From Oxalobacteraceae bacterium (lineage in GTDB: Bacteria; Pseudomonadota; Gammaproteobacteria; Burkholderiales; Burkholderiaceae_D): a DNA stretch of 64,000 bases. The notes under the pieces were generated by a model. It did no database searches. It was not told the origin of the DNA and was given only the letters and a program-made list of their open reading frames with translations. The position numbers and the translations under genes were made by a program. Position 1 is the first letter of the stretch. Each line of letters starts with the position of its first letter. The DNA lies in the NCBI GenBank assembly GCA_021298975.1, contig JAJTGC010000003.1, positions 16,299 through 80,298 on the forward strand, given 5' to 3'. This document shows positions 45,221 through 54,737 of the stretch, piece after piece.

Positions 45221-45883
45221 ATGGACACATCCGCCGCACGCCAGGCGATTTTCAGCCGCATCCGCACCGCGCAGAACCGACCAACCGAGCCGACGCAGGC
45301 GGAGCTGGCTCAGGTCAAGGACTATCTGGACCATCATCAGGCGGGCCCCAAGCCGGATCTCGGCGATGATCTGGTTGCGCGTTTTTGTGCTCAGGCGCTG
45401 CGGACGTCGCAGACTGTGGACGAGGTAGCGCATCTGGACGAAGTGCCGATGGCGGCTGCAAGTTACATCGACAGTATTGGCGTCCCCAAATCGGCGATCG
45501 CCTGGCAGTCACTCACCGGACTGCCCTGGCAGGACTCGGGTATACGAGTGGAGTTCCGACCGCCAGTCGACAAAGATCTGATCGGTATTACCGGCTGTTT
45601 TTGTGCTGTGGCAGAGACGGGTACCCTGATGCTGCTGTCCGGTGCGGAGACCTTTGCATCGGCGGCGCTGCTGCCTGAAACGCATATCGCTATCGTCCCG
45701 GTGTCACGGGTTGTGGGCGCCATCGAAGATGCGTTTGCGCTGGCGAAAAAAGAGCGCGGCGAATTACCGCGCGCGACCAATTTCATATCAGGACCTTCAC
45801 GTACCGGGGATATCGAGCAGACGATTGTGCTGGGTGCGCACGGCCCCTACCGGGTGCACGTGATTCTGGTGCGTGATATCTGA
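45221..45883 (+). CDS. lutC: LutC-like LUD-domain protein (lactate utilisation)
   Basis: A 220-residue protein of the LUD family, one part of the LutABC iron-sulfur lactate dehydrogenase complex. The LUD signature is seen in LIGITGCFCAVAETGTLMLLSGAE and ALLPETHIAIVPVSRVV, with SGPSRTGDIEQTIVLGAHGP at the end. lutA and lutB are 17 kb away at 62.7 kb, an unusual split for a system usually encoded together. It precedes a 2-hydroxyacid dehydrogenase gene by 16 bases, so the two may be cotranscribed in 2-hydroxyacid metabolism. Confidence 0.88.
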   Translation: MDTSAARQAIFSRIRTAQNRPTEPTQAELAQVKDYLDHHQAGPKPDLGDDLVARFCAQALRTSQTVDEVAHLDEVPMAAASYIDSIGVPKSAIAWQSLTGLPWQDSGIRVEFRPPVDKDLIGITGCFCAVAETGTLMLLSGAETFASAALLPETHIAIVPVSRVVGAIEDAFALAKKERGELPRATNFISGPSRTGDIEQTIVLGAHGPYRVHVILVRDI

Positions 45884-45899
45884 TGCAACGTGAGCCCGA

Positions 45900-46877
45900 A
45901 TGAAGCCGAAAATTCTCATTACGCGCGCGGTGTTTCAGGAAGTAATCGATCGCCTCTCTCAGCATGTCGATGTCGATGCAAATCAATCGGACGAGACGTT
46001 TTCCGAGGACGAGTTGATAAGGCGGCTGCAAGGCAAGGCAGCTGTCTATGCCAATCCCACCACCCTCATGTCTTCTAAAGTCATACGCAGTGCGCCAGAG
46101 CTGCGCGCGATCTGCAATGTGGCGGTGGGCTATAACAATATCGATGTCGCTGCTGCCACGGCCGCTGGCATCATGGTCACCAACACACCCGATGTGCTCA
46201 ATGAGACAACGGCTGATTTTGGCTGGACCCTGCTGATGGCCACGGCGCGCCGCGTGACGGAATCCGAGCATTATCTGCGCGCCGGTCTCTGGAAAAAATG
46301 GACCTTTGACGCTTTCATGGGTGTGGATGTGCACGGCAGCACGCTGGGCATCATTGGCATGGGCCGCATCGGCCAGGCGGTTGCGCGCCGTTCGATGGGG
46401 TTCAATATGAAAGTCATCTACAACAACCGTTCGCGTCTGGCGCCCGAGCTGGAAGCCGAGGCGAACAACGCGCGGCACGTGAGCCGCGAAGAGCTCTTGC
46501 GCAGTGCCGACCATGTGGTGCTGGTGCTGCCTTATTCGAAAGAGACGCATCATCTGATCGGTGCGGACGAGTTGGCGCTGATGAAGCCGACGGCAACGCT
46601 GGTCAATATTGCGCGCGGTGGTATCGTCGACGACGCCGCACTGATTGATGCGCTTGGTGCCGGCAAAATCGCGGCAGCGGGTCTGGACGTGTTCGAGAAT
46701 GAGCCCGCATTCAATCCCGGCTTTCTGAAGCTGAGCAATGTGGTATTGACGCCTCATATTGGCAGCGCCACTGGTCCGACGCGCCGTGCAATGGTGGACT
46801 GCGCTGCGGACAATTTGATTGCTGCCCTCTCGGGTCATCGCCCACCGAATTTGGTAAACCCCGAAACATTCAAATAA
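45900..46877 (+). CDS. D-2-hydroxyacid dehydrogenase (glyoxylate/hydroxypyruvate reductase type)
   Basis: A 325-residue NAD(P)-dependent dehydrogenase. The Rossmann motif GIIGMGRIGQAVARR lies at about 150-164, and the catalytic set is seen in NIARGGIVDDAAL, GLDVFENEP and LTPHIGSAT. It resembles GhrB/glyoxylate reductases; exact substrate unknown. It follows the lutC-like gene closely. Confidence 0.9.
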   Translation: MKPKILITRAVFQEVIDRLSQHVDVDANQSDETFSEDELIRRLQGKAAVYANPTTLMSSKVIRSAPELRAICNVAVGYNNIDVAAATAAGIMVTNTPDVLNETTADFGWTLLMATARRVTESEHYLRAGLWKKWTFDAFMGVDVHGSTLGIIGMGRIGQAVARRSMGFNMKVIYNNRSRLAPELEAEANNARHVSREELLRSADHVVLVLPYSKETHHLIGADELALMKPTATLVNIARGGIVDDAALIDALGAGKIAAAGLDVFENEPAFNPGFLKLSNVVLTPHIGSATGPTRRAMVDCAADNLIAALSGHRPPNLVNPETFK

Positions 46878-46904
46878 CTACGCTCGAGAGAGCAGGAGAC
46901 CCGC

Positions 46905-47204
46905 ATGGCCAACTTTACGATTGTTCAGCCGCACAGCCTGTCCATGGAGAGCGCTCGCGCTGCCGCACAAAAAGTGGCTGACCAGATGGCGGTTGATTAT
47001 GAAATGTCGCACCAGTGGGTGGGTGATGTACTTGAATTCAAGCGGAGCGGATTTTCCGGTACGCTCGCGCTGGTAGAGGGCAGTGTTCAGCTTGACGTTT
47101 TGCTTGGCTTCATGCTCCGCGGTTTCGCAAAGAAGATTGAAGAGCAGGTGACCAAGAACATGCACAAAATCTTCTGCGGCGATGCCGATCAGGACGCCGC
47201 CTGA
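46905..47204 (+). CDS. Polyhydroxyalkanoate-system (PHA granule region) protein
   Basis: A 99-residue protein of the family annotated as putative polyhydroxyalkanoic acid system protein. The sequence starts MANFTIVQPHSLSMESARAAAQKVADQM and contains a middle beta region (LEFKRSGFSGTLALVEGSVQLDVLLGFM) followed by an amphipathic helix. It may bind or help form PHA granules. It lies 27 bases after the dehydrogenase gene, with a hairpin after its end. Confidence 0.82.
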   Translation: MANFTIVQPHSLSMESARAAAQKVADQMAVDYEMSHQWVGDVLEFKRSGFSGTLALVEGSVQLDVLLGFMLRGFAKKIEEQVTKNMHKIFCGDADQDAA

Positions 47205-47215
47205 AAAATGCGCAG

Positions 47216-47233
47216 TCGGGCCTGCCGGCCCGA
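47216..47233. terminator. GC hairpin between convergent genes
   Basis: TCGGGCC-TGCC-GGCCCGA is a 7-base perfect stem with a tetraloop between the convergent PHA-protein and FKBP genes. No long T run follows on either strand, so it is only a possible terminator. Confidence 0.45.
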
Positions 47234-47244
47234 GCCTGTGCTGG

Positions 47245-47601
47245 TCAGACTTCCAGTAATTCCACATCGAAAATCAGGGTCGCGTGGGGAGGAATCACAC
47301 CACCCGCGCCACGCGCTCCGTAGCCCAGTGCTGATGGAATCACCAATCTGCGCTTGCCGCCTACCTTCATGCCTTGCACACCCTGATCCCAGCCCTGAAT
47401 GACTTGCCCGGCGCCTAGCGAAAACTCGAAAGGTTCATCACGATCCACGCTGGAATCGAATTTCTCGCCGGGACTGCCGTCGTCGTTCCGCAGCCAGCCG
47501 GTGTAGTGAACTGAGACAAACTGGCCCGCTGCGGCCTCGGCACCATCGCCGACGGTCAGTTCTTCGTATTGCAGGCCAGAGGCCGTCATGATCAGGGACA
47601 T
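47245..47601 (-). CDS. FKBP-type peptidyl-prolyl cis-trans isomerase
   Basis: A protein of about 118 residues that is a single FKBP domain: [74 protein letters not shown]. Cytoplasmic, no signal peptide. A longer ORF begins at 47628, but ATG 47601 has a GGAAAG ribosome-binding site. Confidence 0.93.
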   Translation of the reverse strand: MSLIMTASGLQYEELTVGDGAEAAAGQFVSVHYTGWLRNDDGSPGEKFDSSVDRDEPFEFSLGAGQVIQGWDQGVQGMKVGGKRRLVIPSALGYGARGAGGVIPPHATLIFDVELLEV

Positions 47602-47676
47602 ACGCTTTCCTTCATGGGTGGTCAACAAGAATCCGGCATTCTAGCAGCCGTGACGCTCTTATAATGGGCGTCAGAC

Positions 47677-48513
47677 ATGATGCCTTTCTTCACTTCCCTT
47701 TTGCGCGCCATCGCTACGCAGCTGCATCTCCGCATGCTGCTGCTGACGCTATTGCCGTTGCTGACAGGTCTCTTGCTGTGGGGCTTGCTGCTGTGGCAGG
47801 GACTGCAGCCCCTGATGGATCAGCTACACCATTGGTTTTTGCAGTATTCCCTGTTCGAGAGCGTGGGCGAGCGGCTGGATGCCTGGGGCCTGTCAGCGAT
47901 CAGAACGCTGATGGTGCCCTTGCTGGCGATGTGGCTGTTACTGCCGCTGATGATTCTGAGCGCACTGCTGCTCGTGGTTTTGTTGTCCATGCCCGCTATC
48001 ACGCGTCATGTCGCCCCAATGTATTACCCTCAACTGGTCATGCGTCACGGTGGCTCGTTTGCAGGCAGCTGGTGGGTTTCCTTATCCTCGTTTCTGGCAT
48101 TCCTGATCATCTGGCTGATCACGCTGCCGCTGAATCTGGTGCCGCTGTTCGCGTTGTGTATTCAGCCGGTGCTCTGGGGTTGGCTCACGAGTCGGGTGAT
48201 GGCCTATGATGCGCTGGCCGATTTTGCAGATCCGGATGAACGCCGCGCGATACTGTCTCGACAGCGCTGGCCGCTGCTGGCTATCGGCGTGGTGACCGGC
48301 AGCCTTGGTGCCATACCCAGCTTGCTTTGGCTGGGTGGTGTGGTGTCGGTGATTTTGTTTCCGCTACTGGCAGCGCTGGCGATTTGGCTCTACCTGCTGG
48401 TGTTTGTCTTCAGTGGTTTGTGGTTTCAGCATTACTGCCTTGATGCGCTGACTCGCCTGCGCAGCACACCCATGGATGCTGATCATCCCGGCAGTATCAT
48501 CGATATCAACTAA
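47677..48513 (+). CDS. EI24 domain membrane protein
   Basis: A 278-residue inner-membrane protein with about six long hydrophobic stretches, of the EI24/CysZ-like family. Diagnostic parts are SWWVSLSSFLAFLIIWLITLPLNLVPLFA, LWGWLTSRVMAYDALADFADPDERRAI. The family includes sulfate transporters (CysZ), but no cysteine-biosynthesis neighbour supports that role. It precedes the CinA-like gene by about 20 bases on the same strand, a pairing common in betaproteobacteria as far as I recall. Confidence 0.82.
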   Translation: MMPFFTSLLRAIATQLHLRMLLLTLLPLLTGLLLWGLLLWQGLQPLMDQLHHWFLQYSLFESVGERLDAWGLSAIRTLMVPLLAMWLLLPLMILSALLLVVLLSMPAITRHVAPMYYPQLVMRHGGSFAGSWWVSLSSFLAFLIIWLITLPLNLVPLFALCIQPVLWGWLTSRVMAYDALADFADPDERRAILSRQRWPLLAIGVVTGSLGAIPSLLWLGGVVSVILFPLLAALAIWLYLLVFVFSGLWFQHYCLDALTRLRSTPMDADHPGSIIDIN

Positions 48514-48533
48514 TTTCTTTTAACGGGCAATCC

Positions 48534-49334
48534 ATGAGTTTTGGCATCATCATCATTGGCGATGAAATCCTGTCGGGCAAGCGCACCGACAAGCATCTGG
48601 CGAAGCTGATCGAACTACTGTCAGCGCGTGGTCTGAGCCTGTCGTGGGCAGAATATCTCGGTGACGATCCGGCGCGCATTACGGAAACGCTCAGACGCAC
48701 CATGGCCACCAAGGATATTGTTTTTTCTTGCGGTGGCATAGGTGCAACTCCTGATGATCACACCCGGCAATGCGCTGCAGCCGCACGTGGCGTACCACTG
48801 GTACTGCATCCCGAGGCCAGGGAAAAAATTCGCGAACGTATCCGGGAAATGGCACAGGAATCCGGTGCCGAGCCTGACTTCGACAAGCCTGACAATCTGC
48901 ATCGCCTGAAGATGGGCGAATTTCCGCAGGGCGCGGAAATCATTCCGAATGCCTTCAATAAAATTCCCGGATTTGCTTTACGAAACCCTCAGGGCGGCGT
49001 TCATTATTTTCTGCCGGGTTTTCCGGTCATGGCTGAGCCGATGATGAACTGGGCGCTCGATACGCATCATGCTGATTTGTTTCATCAATTCGCTTACATC
49101 GAAAAATCCGTGATCGTGCATGACGGTATCGAGTCCACATTGACACCCTTGATGGAGGCCCTCGAAGCCGAATTTTCGGGTATTCGTATTTTCAGTCTGC
49201 CCAGCGTCGGTGATGGGACGCGGCGGCGACACATCGAATTGGGTGTCAAGGGTGATCCCGAAATCGTCGAATTGGCTTATGCGCGCATGCTGGCTGGTCT
49301 GGATTCATTGAAGCAGACGTATGCAGTTAGCTGA
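48534..49334 (+). CDS. CinA N-terminal (MoaB/Mog-like) domain protein
   Basis: A 266-residue competence/damage-inducible A-like protein consisting of the molybdopterin-binding-fold domain: FGIIIIGDEILSGKRTDKHLAK at the start, VFSCGGIGATPDDHTRQCAA, then VHYFLPGFPVMAEPMM. The amidase half of full CinA is absent, and the substrate is probably a nucleotide derivative, but this is uncertain. It ends 16 bases before the convergent ureG. Confidence 0.87.
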   Translation: MSFGIIIIGDEILSGKRTDKHLAKLIELLSARGLSLSWAEYLGDDPARITETLRRTMATKDIVFSCGGIGATPDDHTRQCAAAARGVPLVLHPEAREKIRERIREMAQESGAEPDFDKPDNLHRLKMGEFPQGAEIIPNAFNKIPGFALRNPQGGVHYFLPGFPVMAEPMMNWALDTHHADLFHQFAYIEKSVIVHDGIESTLTPLMEALEAEFSGIRIFSLPSVGDGTRRRHIELGVKGDPEIVELAYARMLAGLDSLKQTYAVS

Positions 49335-49350
49335 GGCGGCTGCACTCGTT

Positions 49351-49983
49351 TCAAGTCGCTACAGCTTTTCCCTGATCGAGCAATCCCTGCGTGCGGATGA
49401 AAGCAATCACCGCATCAACACCATCGCCCTTGCGTAGATTGGTAAACACAAAGGGACGATCGCCGCGCATTTTTTTTGCATCACGGGCCATCACCTCCAG
49501 ATTGGCACCCACATGCGGCGCCAGATCGGTTTTGTTAATGATCAGCAGATCCGAACGCGTAATACCGGGCCCACCTTTGCGCGGAATTTTTTCTCCGCCA
49601 GCCACATCAATCACATAAATCGTTAGATCCGACAATTCCGGACTGAAGGTCGCCGCCAGATTATCGCCTCCCGACTCGATGAGAATCAGATCCAGCTCAG
49701 GAAAATCAGCACTCATGCGCGCAATGGCTTCGAGATTGATTGACGCATCTTCACGTATGGCTGTGTGCGGACAACCGCCAGTTTCCACACCCATCAGACG
49801 TTCAGACGGCAGTGCATCGGCGCGTAGCAGAATTTCCATGTCTTCTTTGGTATAGATGTCGTTGGTAATCACGGCCATCTCAAAGGCATCACGCATTTTT
49901 TTGCACAGCATTTCGCACAGGGCCGTTTTTCCGGAGCCGACCGGGCCGCCGATACCGACGCGCAAAGGATTAGGGTTGGTCAT
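49351..49983 (-). CDS. ureG: Urease accessory GTPase UreG
   Basis: UreG is the SIMIBI GTPase that drives nickel delivery to urease. The 210-residue protein has the P-loop GPVGSGKT (13-20), the CPH metal motif in [15 protein letters not shown], and [13 protein letters not shown] and [12 protein letters not shown] segments. It is the last gene of the ureDABCEFG operon and follows ureF by 30 bases. Confidence 0.96.
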   Translation of the reverse strand: MTNPNPLRVGIGGPVGSGKTALCEMLCKKMRDAFEMAVITNDIYTKEDMEILLRADALPSERLMGVETGGCPHTAIREDASINLEAIARMSADFPELDLILIESGGDNLAATFSPELSDLTIYVIDVAGGEKIPRKGGPGITRSDLLIINKTDLAPHVGANLEVMARDAKKMRGDRPFVFTNLRKGDGVDAVIAFIRTQGLLDQGKAVAT

Positions 49984-50013
49984 GATGTTTTCCGTGTGAA
50001 TTTTGGTGACGTA

Positions 50014-50694
50014 TCAGGAGCGATACAAGCGGCTGTACTGTACTTCATGCTGCATCGATAAAAGAGAGAGTCCGGGTGACCAGTTCGACAGCTCATCATC
50101 GGCCAGCGTGCGCGCTGTCACCGCTGCTGCTTCGATGGCCTCAGTGAGAGAGAGCAGCAGTCGCTGACCCGATACCTGACCCAGTGGCACGGATTTCACG
50201 CAGACCAGTACTTGATTTTCTGACCAGGAGAACAGCATTCCCAGCAGCGCAGACTCGGCAGGCACCTGCAGTGCGACAGTCGCTGCGGCGAGTGCGGTCG
50301 GAAAGGGAATTTCCGCTTGCTGCTGTAGCAAGGTCTGCAGTGCCGTGTTTTCGGGAATGAGCGCGCTGATCAGTTTGGCCAGCGAATAACCCATTTGTAC
50401 TGTCTCGGCGCGGAACTCGGCGCTATCGCGGGAGGCAATGAACATCGAGGTCCAACAGGCGACGGCATCGGCATCGCGTGCTTCGAAGGCTTGTATCAGA
50501 CGCCAGGTGAGCGGTGCTTCGAAGCGTGCAACGACCTCCTCGAGCATACCCACGATCCATGCACGTGCGCTTTGCTCGTCATGTACAAACCCGCTGGCCA
50601 TCGCAGTTTCAAGTCCTTGCGAATAGCTGTAGGCACCCACCGGTAGTGACGGACTGGCCAATTGCAGCAGATGGAGCAGGGAGGCAGATTGCAT
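50014..50694 (-). CDS. ureF: Urease accessory protein UreF
   Basis: A 226-residue all-helical scaffold for nickel delivery that binds UreD and UreG. The start LLHLLQLASPSLPVGAYSYSQGLETA is typical and gives the helical UreF fold. It abuts ureE with two bases between them and ureG follows. Confidence 0.94.
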   Translation of the reverse strand: MQSASLLHLLQLASPSLPVGAYSYSQGLETAMASGFVHDEQSARAWIVGMLEEVVARFEAPLTWRLIQAFEARDADAVACWTSMFIASRDSAEFRAETVQMGYSLAKLISALIPENTALQTLLQQQAEIPFPTALAAATVALQVPAESALLGMLFSWSENQVLVCVKSVPLGQVSGQRLLLSLTEAIEAAAVTARTLADDELSNWSPGLSLLSMQHEVQYSRLYRS

Positions 50695-50696
50695 GC

Positions 50697-51203
50697 TCAG
50701 CTCTTGTCGCTGGGGCGATGAATTTTCTGTCGCAGGGGAATCGGTGCGAGGGGGTATTGCGCATGACCGTCGTGATGATGATGGCCGCCGTAAGCACCGG
50801 ATTCCGGTTCAAAGGGCGCTTGCTCATCGGTGACGCTGGCACCCAAACCGGTCAGCATGTCTCTGAGCACCGGATCCCGGCGTATACGCAAAAAGCCATC
50901 GCCCACTTCGGCCTGCGTGTGGCGATTACCCAGATGGAAGGCGCAGCGCAGCAGCGCCTGGCTGCCATCGCAGGTGACCCGGCAGGTCGCTTCGGTGGCG
51001 GCAGTAATTTTGACGATGCGACCATCATCCCCCTTGAGCAAATCCCCGTCTCTGAGTACCGTGCCGCGTACGGTAAATACAGCGACTTCTTCGCCGGAGG
51101 CGAGGGCGGTACGCAGACGACTTTTTTCGCGCAACTCGTAAGGAAGCATGAGCTCGCCATCAATCTTGTCAGCGTGAGTAACTTTGGTGTGCAGAGTAAG
51201 CAT
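50697..51203 (-). CDS. ureE: Urease accessory nickel chaperone UreE
   Basis: A 168-residue nickel carrier. The N-terminal peptide-binding domain (TKVTHADKIDGELMLPYELREKSRLRTALASGEEV) and the metal-binding domain (RCAFHLGNRHTQAEVGDGFL) are clear. The C-terminus has GGHHHHDGHAQ, a short histidine tail for extra nickel. It lies between ureC, 43 bases upstream, and ureF. Confidence 0.94.
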   Translation of the reverse strand: MLTLHTKVTHADKIDGELMLPYELREKSRLRTALASGEEVAVFTVRGTVLRDGDLLKGDDGRIVKITAATEATCRVTCDGSQALLRCAFHLGNRHTQAEVGDGFLRIRRDPVLRDMLTGLGASVTDEQAPFEPESGAYGGHHHHDGHAQYPLAPIPLRQKIHRPSDKS

Positions 51204-51245
51204 GTATTTTTTCAGAGAGTGATTCGTGGATAGCGTCGCCGATCA

Positions 51246-52946
51246 TCAAAACAGAAAATAGCGCTGTGCCATGGGCAAAATACGTGCCGGTTCACACACT
51301 AGTAACTGTCCATCAGCGCGTACTTCGTAGGTTTCCGAATCCACCTCCATGTGAGGCACATAGTCGTTATGAATCATGTCGGATTTTCTGAGCTTGCGCA
51401 TATTTTTTACGGCCGCTACCGGCTTGTTCAGTTTGAGCGTGTCGCCAATGCCAGCATCGAAAGCTGCCTGCGACACAAAAGTGAACGATGTGCGCAGACC
51501 TCCGCCATAGGCACCGAACATCATGCGGTAATGCACCGGTTGTGGCGTGGGTATTGAGGCGTTCGGGTCACCCATTTGGGCAGCGGCGATCATGCCACTT
51601 TTCAGAATCATGGCGGGTTTCACGCCGAAGAAAGCTGGCTTCCACAGAACGATGTCGGCCAGCTTGCCCGCTTCCAGTGAACCCACCATGTGCGAGACAC
51701 CATGGGTGATGGCCGGATTGATCGTGTACTTGGCCACGTAGCGCTTGGCGCGGAAGTTGTCGTTGCGCGCACTGTCTCCTTTCAAAGCGCCACGCTGTTC
51801 TTTCATCTTGTGCGCGGTTTGCCAGGTGCGCAGGATGACTTCCCCCACGCGCCCCATGGCCTGAGAATCGGAGGACATCATCGATATCGCCCCCAGATCA
51901 TGCAAGATATCTTCCGCTGCGATGGTTTCGCGTCGGATGCGTGACTCGGCGAAGGCAATGTCTTCGGTAATCGCTGGATCCAGGTGGTGGCAGACCATCA
52001 GCATGTCGAGATGCTCATCCAGCGTATTGATGGTGTAGGGTCGGGTCGGATTGGTGGACGAGGGCAGGACATTCGATTGGCCAATCGCAGCGATGATGTC
52101 CGGTGCATGACCACCGCCTGCACCTTCAGTATGGAAGGTATGAATGGTGCGGTCTTTGAAGGCCGCCAATGTGTGTTCCAGAAAACCGGATTCATTCAGG
52201 GTGTCGGTGTGAATGGCGACTTGTATATCCATGTTGTCGGCGACCGTCAGGCAGTTGTCAATCGCGGCCGGTGTGGTACCCCAGTCTTCATGCAATTTGA
52301 GGCCGATGGCGCCGGCGCGAATCTGTTCTTCCAGCGGCAGGGGGACGCTGACATTGCCCTTGCCGAGAAATCCCAGGTTCATTGGAAACCCATCAGCCGC
52401 TGCCAGCATCGCGTGAATATGCCAGGGGCCGGGTGTGCATGTGGTGGCTGCGGTACCCACGGCGGGTCCGGTGCCACCACCGATCATGGTGGTCACGCCC
52501 GACATCAGTGCCTCTTCGATTTGCTGCGGGCAGATGAAGTGAATGTGCGAATCAATGCCACCCGCCGTCACGATCATGCCCTCGCCAGCGATGATTTCGG
52601 TTGCGCCGCCGATCGCCAGAGTGACATCGGGTTGTATGTCCGGATTGCCTGCCTTGCCAATACCGTAAATGCGACCTGATTGGATACCGATGTCCGCTTT
52701 CACAATACCCCAGTGATCGAGAATGACGGCGTTGGTGATGACGGTGTCCATGACCTCTGCATGCGGCCGCTGCGACTGACCCATGCCATCGCGGATGACT
52801 TTACCACCACCGAATTTCACTTCTTCACCGTAGGTGGTGTAATCCTTTTCAATTTCGATAAAGAGACCTGTATCGGCCAGACGAATGCGATCGCCCGTGG
52901 TTGGGCCAAACATTTCAGCATAGGCTTTTCGTGAAATTGTGCTCAT
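51246..52946 (-). CDS. ureC: Urease alpha subunit
   Basis: The catalytic subunit hydrolyses urea to ammonia and carbamate at a dinickel site. The 566-residue protein contains nickel-binding His134 and His136 in [13 protein letters not shown], Lys217, the one normally carbamylated, in [12 protein letters not shown], and the mobile flap Cys319-His320 in MVCHHLD. It overlaps ureB by four bases (ATGA). Confidence 0.97.
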   Translation of the reverse strand: MSTISRKAYAEMFGPTTGDRIRLADTGLFIEIEKDYTTYGEEVKFGGGKVIRDGMGQSQRPHAEVMDTVITNAVILDHWGIVKADIGIQSGRIYGIGKAGNPDIQPDVTLAIGGATEIIAGEGMIVTAGGIDSHIHFICPQQIEEALMSGVTTMIGGGTGPAVGTAATTCTPGPWHIHAMLAAADGFPMNLGFLGKGNVSVPLPLEEQIRAGAIGLKLHEDWGTTPAAIDNCLTVADNMDIQVAIHTDTLNESGFLEHTLAAFKDRTIHTFHTEGAGGGHAPDIIAAIGQSNVLPSSTNPTRPYTINTLDEHLDMLMVCHHLDPAITEDIAFAESRIRRETIAAEDILHDLGAISMMSSDSQAMGRVGEVILRTWQTAHKMKEQRGALKGDSARNDNFRAKRYVAKYTINPAITHGVSHMVGSLEAGKLADIVLWKPAFFGVKPAMILKSGMIAAAQMGDPNASIPTPQPVHYRMMFGAYGGGLRTSFTFVSQAAFDAGIGDTLKLNKPVAAVKNMRKLRKSDMIHNDYVPHMEVDSETYEVRADGQLLVCEPARILPMAQRYFLF

Positions 52947-53263
52947 GCGGCGTCCTCTTTCAGTTTACCCATCACTTTGCCGTTGAAGCCATACACCTCG
53001 CGCGCACCGGCCAGTGCGACCAGTCCGATCGTACGTTCCTGACCCGGCTCAAAACGCACAGCGGTGCCTGCGGCGATATGCAGTCGCATGCCATATGCAG
53101 CAGAGCGATCAAAATGCAATGCAGGATTGGTTTCGTAAAAATGAAAATGTGATCCAACCTGTATCGGCCGATCACCGCGGTTGGCGACTGTGAGCGTCAT
53201 GGTTCGGCGGCCAACATTGAGCGCAATCTCGCCTTCTTCTATCAGCATTTCACCTGGGATCAT
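52943..53263 (-). CDS. ureB: Urease beta subunit
   Basis: A structural subunit of about 106 residues that begins [19 protein letters not shown] and contains [21 protein letters not shown] longer ORF starts at 53350, but ATG 53263 with a GGAGAA ribosome-binding site gives the standard length. It overlaps ureC by four bases and follows ureA by 28 bases. Confidence 0.95.
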   Translation of the reverse strand: MIPGEMLIEEGEIALNVGRRTMTLTVANRGDRPIQVGSHFHFYETNPALHFDRSAAYGMRLHIAAGTAVRFEPGQERTIGLVALAGAREVYGFNGKVMGKLKEDAA

Positions 53264-53291
53264 GGTGTTCTCCGTTGTTTGCGCTGGTTTT

Positions 53292-53594
53292 TCAGGGGAT
53301 AGGATGATGAACAGTGACCAGCTTGGTCCCATCGGGAAAGGTCGCTTCAATCTGAATATCGGGAATCATTTCAGCCACGCCTTCCATCACATCACCCCGT
53401 GTGAGTATTTTTGTTCCGGCTGACATGAGTTCTGCGACCGTCTGCCCATCGCGTGCGCCTTCCATGATGGCCGCCGTGATCAACGCGACCGCTTCGGGAT
53501 GGTTGAGTTTGAGGCCGCGTGCGCGGCGACGCTCGGCCACCAGTGCCGCAGTAAAAATCAGGAGCTTGTCTTTTTCGCGGGGTGTCAGATCCAT
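53292..53594 (-). CDS. ureA: Urease gamma subunit
   Basis: The 100-residue subunit begins [23 protein letters not shown] and includes [21 protein letters not shown] and [27 protein letters not shown], all standard for UreA. It lies between ureD, 40 bases upstream, and ureB. Confidence 0.96.
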   Translation of the reverse strand: MDLTPREKDKLLIFTAALVAERRRARGLKLNHPEAVALITAAIMEGARDGQTVAELMSAGTKILTRGDVMEGVAEMIPDIQIEATFPDGTKLVTVHHPIP

Positions 53595-53634
53595 GGTCTT
53601 TTCTCGTCAGTGATGTACTGGTTTTACAGAGGTG

Positions 53635-54525
53635 TCAGGTATTCCAGATACGGGGTATGAGGGCGTCACGGTCAAGCAGGGCGGGACGCAGCACTTGCCA
53701 TGCAGCGAGCATGACCCTGCGCGCGACTTCGCTGCGATTGCCGAGGTAACGCACGATGATGACGGATTTCATTTGCGTCACACCCGAGTGTCCTTGCTCA
53801 TCGCTGCTGGCTTCGCACTGCTGCCGCACTGTGTTCAGTAAAGCAGGATTCGTTGTGCGGCCGACGGCAATCAAAGTGGCGCAGACGCAATGGCCGCCCA
53901 GACCCAGCGGGCTTTGCATGAGCGGACTGCCCGCTTTCAGTACGCCTTGTTCCAGCCAGAGTGGTTTGCCTTCTCTGCGTATCATCAAGGATTGTTGTAA
54001 CTGGCCTTGCTCAAAATCTTCACCCGATGCCGTGCGCCCGAAGCACAGGATCTCGCAGCCGATATACGTCGCGTCAGCCTCGAGATCGATGAGGCTGTCC
54101 AACACGACATCGGCTGCATTAAACAAAATCGTTTCTTGTGGCAGCCATTCCAGCGCAGCGCCAGTACCAACGCGCACGCGTAATCGTTGCCGTGATCGAT
54201 GACCGTTGGCGCGATACCATTTTGCTGCACCTGGTGTTGACAGTAAGGCGCGTGCATTCGGGCCCATATCGAATTGCATGCGCAATTCGTCGCCTCCCAC
54301 GACGCCGCCCGGCGGATGAATGATGATGGCGTGGCAGGTGGAGGTATGTTCCGGATAGAGTGGTTTTTGTACGCGGAGCGGGCCAGTATGTTCCCGGCGC
54401 ATCAGCCGGGTGGTATCACCATCGCACTCGAACCCGAGGTCAAGCGTCGCCAGCCAGTGGCTGCCCCCCGTCGCCAGGCTTTGGCTGTGTGCAGACGAGA
54501 CGGGTAGGTCGGCTATATGTCGCAT
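53635..54525 (-). CDS. ureD: Urease accessory protein UreD
   Basis: UreD (UreH) binds apo-urease and, with UreF and UreG, channels nickel into the active site. The 296-residue protein includes HPPGGVVGGDELRMQFDMGPNARALLSTPGAAKWYR and LEWLPQETILFNAADV. It is the first gene of the operon; the 212 bases before it towards 54737 contain no clear promoter box or transporter gene. Confidence 0.92.
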   Translation of the reverse strand: MRHIADLPVSSAHSQSLATGGSHWLATLDLGFECDGDTTRLMRREHTGPLRVQKPLYPEHTSTCHAIIIHPPGGVVGGDELRMQFDMGPNARALLSTPGAAKWYRANGHRSRQRLRVRVGTGAALEWLPQETILFNAADVVLDSLIDLEADATYIGCEILCFGRTASGEDFEQGQLQQSLMIRREGKPLWLEQGVLKAGSPLMQSPLGLGGHCVCATLIAVGRTTNPALLNTVRQQCEASSDEQGHSGVTQMKSVIIVRYLGNRSEVARRVMLAAWQVLRPALLDRDALIPRIWNT

Positions 54526-54737
54526 TGCTGGTCGCCGAATGGCTGGCGTTTCCGGTTGGTTGATTGTTTTGGGCGGGACGTCGTGTGGTCAGAGTTGACT
54601 GACCTCCTGATTTGATAGCAGCTTGTATGCCATCCTCTCGCTTGCGCTGACACGCATCTGGAGTGAAGAATGCCCTGATAAAGGGCGATACAGGCAAGGT
54701 GTGAGCGAATTTGGTGCAGGACGCACCAAGCGCAAGA

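Noticed and set aside
47664..48209. ORF of 181 residues overlapping the EI24 gene in another frame
   Set aside because: It is Ala/Arg/Val-rich shadow sequence; the frame beginning at 47677 has clear membrane helices and family motifs.
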